Shown here: positions 6,936 through 9,015 of the stretch, piece after piece
Layout: each line of letters starts with the position of its first letter
How positions within the stretch are numbered: the first letter of the stretch is position 1
Origin: Dehalococcoidia bacterium UBA1141
GTDB lineage: Bacteria > Chloroflexota > Dehalococcoidia > Lucifugimonadales > UBA3495
Length of the DNA: 9,015 nucleotides
Direction of reading: 5' to 3'
Assembly: GCA_002311385.1 (NCBI GenBank)
Contig: DCAE01000079.1
Span: 1-9,015 of the forward strand
Translations under genes and position numbers: made by a program
Notes under the pieces: generated by a model
Seen by the model: the letters and a program-made list of their open reading frames with translations, nothing else
Database searches by the model: none
What the model was told of the DNA's origin: nothing

Positions 6936-7447
6936 GAAACAAGCTAGGTCATTTTCCGGCTCGTCTGTTGTTGGCCATTGCCCTATTTTCCAGCATAAGT
7001 CTGACGCTTGCAGGTTGCTCCGGCAGGAGCGCCAACGTTGAAGACCTGTTGCTGGGACACGGCGACTTCCCAAACGGAGAAGTCACGGAGTCAAACCCGC
7101 TGTCCACAATCACGCCCCAAGGCGTATCAGCAGTCCAAGTGGATTTGACTGGGGCGAGCTTTACTTTGAACCAGAGCATAGTGATGTTCCAAACCCAGGC
7201 GTCGGCGCTTTTGGTACTCGCAGGTATCAAGCAGGACCAATTAGCGCAACGGTTACTGCCTACGGACACCAGCAAATTCGAGGAAGCATCGGCGATTCTC
7301 AATGAAACACGAGGCGGACAAGATTTCTACACGCTGTTTTTCGTCCAAGGATTGGCTTTGGTCAAACTGACGCTATCTGGTCAGGACGCGGCCGCCATGC
7401 TTCCTGTTTACGCGGAAATGGCCCGCTCAAAAGTTAGCCGCCAGTAG
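6902..7447 (+). CDS. Putative small lipoprotein, function unknown
   Basis: I do not recognise this protein. From the ATG at 6902 it is 181 residues: a positively charged start (MGRSGRRR, with more Arg/Lys to R21), a hydrophobic stretch LLLAIALFSSISLTLAG (22-38), and a lipobox LAGC with Cys39 as the likely lipidated residue. The protein is therefore predicted to be exported and anchored to the membrane. The mature part of about 140 residues has no obvious catalytic motif. Two hydrophobic strand-rich segments (SIVMFQTQASALLVLAGI and LFFVQGLALVKLTL) suggest a small alpha/beta domain, but this is inference. The ATG start overlaps hyuB by 34 bases. A CTG at 6932, preceded by AAGG (6919-6922), is an alternative start that would shorten the N-terminus by 10 residues and still keep an Arg/Lys-containing signal peptide. 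Its position at the end of the cluster may or may not imply a link to the hyu genes. Confidence 0.7.
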   Translation: MGRSGRRRTVLRNKLGHFPARLLLAIALFSSISLTLAGCSGRSANVEDLLLGHGDFPNGEVTESNPLSTITPQGVSAVQVDLTGASFTLNQSIVMFQTQASALLVLAGIKQDQLAQRLLPTDTSKFEEASAILNETRGGQDFYTLFFVQGLALVKLTLSGQDAAAMLPVYAEMARSKVSRQ

Positions 7448-7455
7448 CTCCATCA

Positions 7456-7476
7456 GCGGGTTGGCTAAAGCCCCGC
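7456..7476 (+). terminator. Weak hairpin after the lipoprotein gene
   Basis: Nine bases after the lipoprotein stop, GCGG (7456-7459) can pair with CCGC (7473-7476) and GGC (7463-7465) with GCC (7470-7472) around a TAAA loop, with GTT as a bulge. No U-tract follows directly, so an intrinsic terminator is uncertain. It could be an RNA-stabilising 3' end or part of a transcription-termination region before the next promoter. Confidence 0.3.
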
Positions 7477-7497
7477 CTATGCAGATTAAATTGACCC

Positions 7498-7526
7498 GTG
7501 CCAGATTTGCTCTAATGTCGTATAAT
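7498..7526 (+). promoter_or_regulatory. Candidate promoter for the DUF1059 gene
   Basis: A perfect TATAAT at 7521-7526 has GTGCCA (7498-7503) 17 bases upstream, matching four of six -35 consensus positions. Transcription would begin near 7533, giving a leader of about 66 bases with a hairpin (7553-7578) before the ATG at 7599. This makes the small gene likely to be expressed independently of the hyu cluster. Confidence 0.55.
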
Positions 7527-7552
7527 TATGACGCTACAATCATTATTACAGG

Positions 7553-7578
7553 GGCTGGCAGCTAAAATGAGCGCAGCC
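7553..7578 (+). repeat. Leader hairpin upstream of the DUF1059 gene
   Basis: GGCTG (7553-7557) pairs with CAGCC (7574-7578), and GCT (7561-7563) with AGC (7570-7572) inside it. The loop contains the ATG (7567-7569) of a four-codon frame (ATG AGC GCA GCC TAA, 7567-7581) that ends just before the AAGGAG ribosome-binding site of the real gene. It may be a chance structure, but its placement is compatible with translational control. Confidence 0.4.
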
Positions 7579-7598
7579 TAAGTAAGGAGAATATCGCT

Positions 7599-7799
7599 AT
7601 GGTAAAGTACGCTCGCTGCAACGCAATCTTGTCCCTGGCTCTCGATGCATCGGGAGAAGGCTGCCGCTACATGTCCAAAGATGATACGGAAGATGGCGTC
7701 GTGGAAGATATGACCAAGCATATGGGCGCAGTACATCAGGTTGACGCAGGCGAATTAGTTGCCAATATTCGTGCTTGCACCAAGACTACCCGCAAGTAG
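7599..7799 (+). CDS. DUF1059 domain-containing small protein
   Basis: The 66-residue product fits the DUF1059 family, small soluble proteins of unknown function. The family pattern is a pair of cysteines followed by an acidic helix and a His-rich HxxxxH segment. Visible here are C7, C22 in GEGCRYMSKDDTEDGVVEDM, and H41/H46 in KHMGAVHQ, then a helical tail ELVANIRAC. The conserved Cys and His residues could bind a metal, but that is not shown. AAGGAG at 7584-7589 lies 9 bases before the ATG, and an apparent promoter lies at 7498-7526. The gene ends 56 bases before a perfect stem-loop terminator and faces the Lin0512 gene on the opposite strand. No function can be assigned. Confidence 0.82.
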   Translation: MVKYARCNAILSLALDASGEGCRYMSKDDTEDGVVEDMTKHMGAVHQVDAGELVANIRACTKTTRK

Positions 7800-7855
7800 T
7801 CATCATCGGGCGAAGTCCGCCCCCCACACAATCACTGGCTCCCAAACTAGTCAGA

Positions 7856-7892
7856 AAAGAGAAAACCCCGTTTGACACGGGGTTTTCTCTTT
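7856..7892. terminator. Bidirectional intrinsic terminator between convergent genes
   Basis: AAAGAGAAAACCCCG (7856-7870) and CGGGGTTTTCTCTTT (7878-7892) form a perfect 15-bp stem with a 7-base loop (TTTGACA). The stem has a GC-rich top, and its base is rich in A on one arm and T on the other, so either strand yields a hairpin followed by a U-rich end. It lies between the DUF1059 gene (plus) and the Lin0512 gene (minus), where it can end both transcripts. Confidence 0.9.
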
Positions 7893-7937
7893 ACTTGTGA
7901 CAATTTCAGGTGCAGTATCTAAGTGGCTGGCTTAATA

Positions 7938-8282
7938 CTACTTGCCGTCGTCGAACAAGACTATTACCGCAGCATTGGCGATTACCATGGCGTCGGTGCC
8001 GTCTTCATTGGGCACTTCCAAACCGCCAGCCACGGATTTCACCGTGGCGGTGCCGTGGGGTAGAATCGCCGCCACCGCCGCTGAGTCCACCGCGCCTGGA
8101 TTGGGCACTCCAATGGTTACCTCAACCTGCATGTCGTCCGCAGTCTTGCCCAGAAGTCTCTGAAACCCCAGGCTGCTGTGGTGTATAGCGTCATAGACGG
8201 CTCGAGTCGCGGCAGCGGTATAATTGCGACCATGAACGTCGACCCCCATTCCCATCTCCATGATACATCTTACTAAGGCCAT
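7938..8282 (-). CDS. Lin0512 family protein, function unknown
   Basis: The 114-residue product matches the Lin0512 family, small conserved proteins without a known function. Family hallmarks seen are EMGMGVDVHGRNYTAAATRA (residues 9-28), the helix AVYDAIHHSSL (28-38), EVTIGVPNPGAVD (54-66), the PHGTATVKSVAGGLEVP loop (75-91) and the hydrophobic end VIANAAVIVLFDDG (100-113). No signal peptide or membrane segment is evident, so it is probably cytosolic. The ATG at 8282 has GAGGTG (minus strand of 8291-8296) 8 bases upstream. A later in-frame Met at residue 8 or 10 would remove part of the first conserved strand, so the longer start is preferred. The gene is downstream of, and on the same strand as, the PBP-like domain gene, but a 235-bp gap with its own promoter separates them. 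Confidence 0.85.
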   Translation of the reverse strand: MALVRCIMEMGMGVDVHGRNYTAAATRAVYDAIHHSSLGFQRLLGKTADDMQVEVTIGVPNPGAVDSAAVAAILPHGTATVKSVAGGLEVPNEDGTDAMVIANAAVIVLFDDGK

Positions 8283-8346
8283 GTTGTTCCCACCTCTAGC
8301 TAAATTTTTGTCTTGTAAATTTTCGGTAGCATTTCCGGGGCTGGCC

Positions 8347-8450
8347 TACCCGCCAAATATCTTGGATGCGCAAACATTCGTTGAGATCCCAGGAAACACC
8401 GGTAAATCCCAAGAATCACCGTGCTTACTCAGCAATACCGCCAAAATATC
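8347..8450. repeat. Nested direct repeats in the Lin0512 leader
   Basis: The outer pair is TACCCGCCAAATATC (8347-8361) and TACCGCCAAAATATC (8436-8450), which align with one base shifted between the C and A runs. The inner pair is AGATCCCAGGAAACACC (8384-8400) and AAATCCCAAGAATCACC (8404-8420), identical at 14 of 17 positions with a 20-base period. All lie inside the presumed leader transcript of the Lin0512 gene. They could be regulator-binding sites or remains of local duplication. Confidence 0.6.
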
Positions 8451-8467
8451 CCCTCTAAGACCCCAGA

Positions 8468-8496
8468 ATTAGAACTCAGATGCCCACCCCCGTCAA
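8468..8496 (-). promoter_or_regulatory. Near-consensus sigma70 promoter for the Lin0512 gene
   Basis: On the minus strand, TTGACG (8496-8491) is followed after exactly 17 bases by TCTAAT (8473-8468). Five of six positions match consensus in each box. It lies just after the stop of the upstream PBP-like gene and would start transcription near 8461, leaving a leader of about 180 bases before the Lin0512 ATG. Confidence 0.65.
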
Positions 8497-8517
8497 GGCG
8501 TTGGGGCTTAGATCATC

Positions 8518-9015
8518 TCACGCTGCGGGCCGGCCCATATTCGAAACGTCATAGCCTCCCAGCGCCTCCACTCGGCGGTGAAGCCCAGGACTACGTAGCA
8601 AGTCCAGCAGAGCCTGCACTCCCGGTTCGTCAATCAGATGTTTCGGGAATACCAAGTCATATCGCTCTTCTTCCAAGGTCACAAATCCCAGTCCTAATGC
8701 GGAAGCTGCCACCTGCACTCCCACCCCAACGTCGGCCAATGCTGTCGACACAGCGCTAGCCACCGCAAGATGGCCAGGCGCTTCGCTGTGATAACCGTCC
8801 AAGGCCAAAGCCGGAATTCCTTGGGACGCTAGCAGCCGGTCCAACAGAGACCGGCTTCCCGAGCCGGGTTCCCGATTTACCATTCGGACTTCCGGCCGAG
8901 CAAGGTCCGCGACGCCGAAGATGTTCTTTGGGTTGCCTGGCATCACAATCAGCCCCTGTTGCCAGGATGCGAAGGTTACCAATACACAAGGGAAAGGCAC
9001 CAAACGGCGAACCCA
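8518..9015 (-). CDS. PBP-like (molybdopterin/ModE-type) substrate-binding domain protein, 5' end outside window
   Basis: The visible 165 residues are the C-terminal portion of a larger protein; the frame stays open to base 9015, so the start lies outside. The sequence fits the PBP-like domain found fused to MoeA-type molybdopterin biosynthesis proteins or to helix-turn-helix regulators, related to periplasmic-type anion-binding proteins. Markers are GLIVMPGNPKNI (21-32 of the visible part), DLARPEVRMVNREPGSGSR (37-55, the usual NRxxGSGxR ligand loop), DGYHSEAPGHLAVASAVS (73-90), ADVGVGVQVAASALGL (94-109), EERYDLVFP (116-124) and the ending LGGYDVSNMG (152-161). The ligand may be molybdate, tungstate or a related small molecule, but this is a family-based inference. 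A TTG at 9003 is an internal codon rather than a convincing start. Which N-terminal domain is attached cannot be seen. Confidence 0.85.
   Translation of the reverse strand, partial: WVRRLVPFPCVLVTFASWQQGLIVMPGNPKNIFGVADLARPEVRMVNREPGSGSRSLLDRLLASQGIPALALDGYHSEAPGHLAVASAVSTALADVGVGVQVAASALGLGFVTLEEERYDLVFPKHLIDEPGVQALLDLLRSPGLHRRVEALGGYDVSNMGRPAA

Larger units (their letters stand above)
8283..8517 (-). other. Leader/intergenic region upstream of the Lin0512 gene
   Basis: This region is 235 bp. It contains a strong candidate minus-strand promoter (8468-8496), two adjacent imperfect 17-mers (8384-8400 and 8404-8420) and a second pair of related 15-mers flanking them (8347-8361 and 8436-8450). 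A possible 25-codon frame on the minus strand (8377-8300, starting MFAHPRYL) ends 17 bases before the Lin0512 ATG. It has no clear ribosome-binding site and I do not call it a gene. I recognise no riboswitch class, though a leader of about 180 nt is long enough for one. Confidence 0.55.

Noticed and set aside
7491..7526. TTGACC (7491-7496) paired with TATAAT (7521-7526) as one promoter
   Set aside because: The spacer would be 24 bases, too long for a sigma70 promoter; GTGCCA at 7498-7503 gives the correct 17-base spacing.
7910..8188. 92-codon plus-strand frame
   Set aside because: It is antisense to the Lin0512 gene, with Arg/Trp/Pro-rich composition typical of shadow frames.
8347..8450. CRISPR-like array
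   Set aside because: The repeats are short, imperfect, only two copies each, with a 3-base gap in the inner pair; there are no regular spacers and no cas genes.
8421..8759. 112-codon plus-strand frame
   Set aside because: It overlaps the PBP-like gene in antisense, is Pro/Arg-rich and has no recognisable domain or ribosome-binding site.

Overview
The window looks like bacterial chromosome of moderate GC with tightly packed genes and no mobile-element signatures. The best guess at origin is Chloroflexota, probably a Dehalococcoidia/SAR202-like lineage. That guess rests on family content (paired hydantoinase A/B genes, PIG-L deacetylase, Lin0512 family, a molybdopterin-type PBP-like domain) and on general protein character. 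It is an inference; there is no marker rRNA to prove it.

Layout: (1) 1-1146, minus strand: dnaN, the DNA polymerase III sliding clamp, essentially complete, with its stop just beyond the left edge. (2) 1147-1600: a 454-bp divergent intergenic region with a candidate promoter on each strand and a long imperfect inverted repeat at 1220-1272. (3) 1601-7447, plus strand: alaX (alanyl-tRNA editing protein), a 96-bp gap, then a compact cluster of hyuA, a PIG-L/LmbE-type deacetylase, hyuB and a small lipoprotein. Gaps here are 15 and 31 bp, and the last pair overlaps if the first ATG is used. (4) 7599-7799, plus strand: a DUF1059 small protein with its own promoter and leader. (5) 7856-7892: a perfect 15-bp stem that probably terminates transcription from both sides of a convergent junction. 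(6) 7938-8282, minus strand: a Lin0512-family protein behind a long repeat-bearing leader with a near-consensus promoter. (7) 8518-9015, minus strand: the C-terminal part of a protein with a PBP-like substrate-binding domain, of the kind fused to MoeA or to regulators, running off the right edge.

How the genes may work together: HyuA and HyuB are expected to form one ATP-dependent enzyme that opens a cyclic amide (hydantoin or 5-oxoproline type) or carboxylates a ketone-like substrate. The zinc amidase/deacetylase gene lies between the two subunit genes with very short spacers, so it is likely co-expressed and may act on the same compound or its product. The actual substrate cannot be read from the sequence.

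I found no convincing new multi-gene system. The most interesting points are the hyuA-PIG-L-hyuB arrangement, the structured dnaN leader, and the repeat-rich long leader before the Lin0512 gene.
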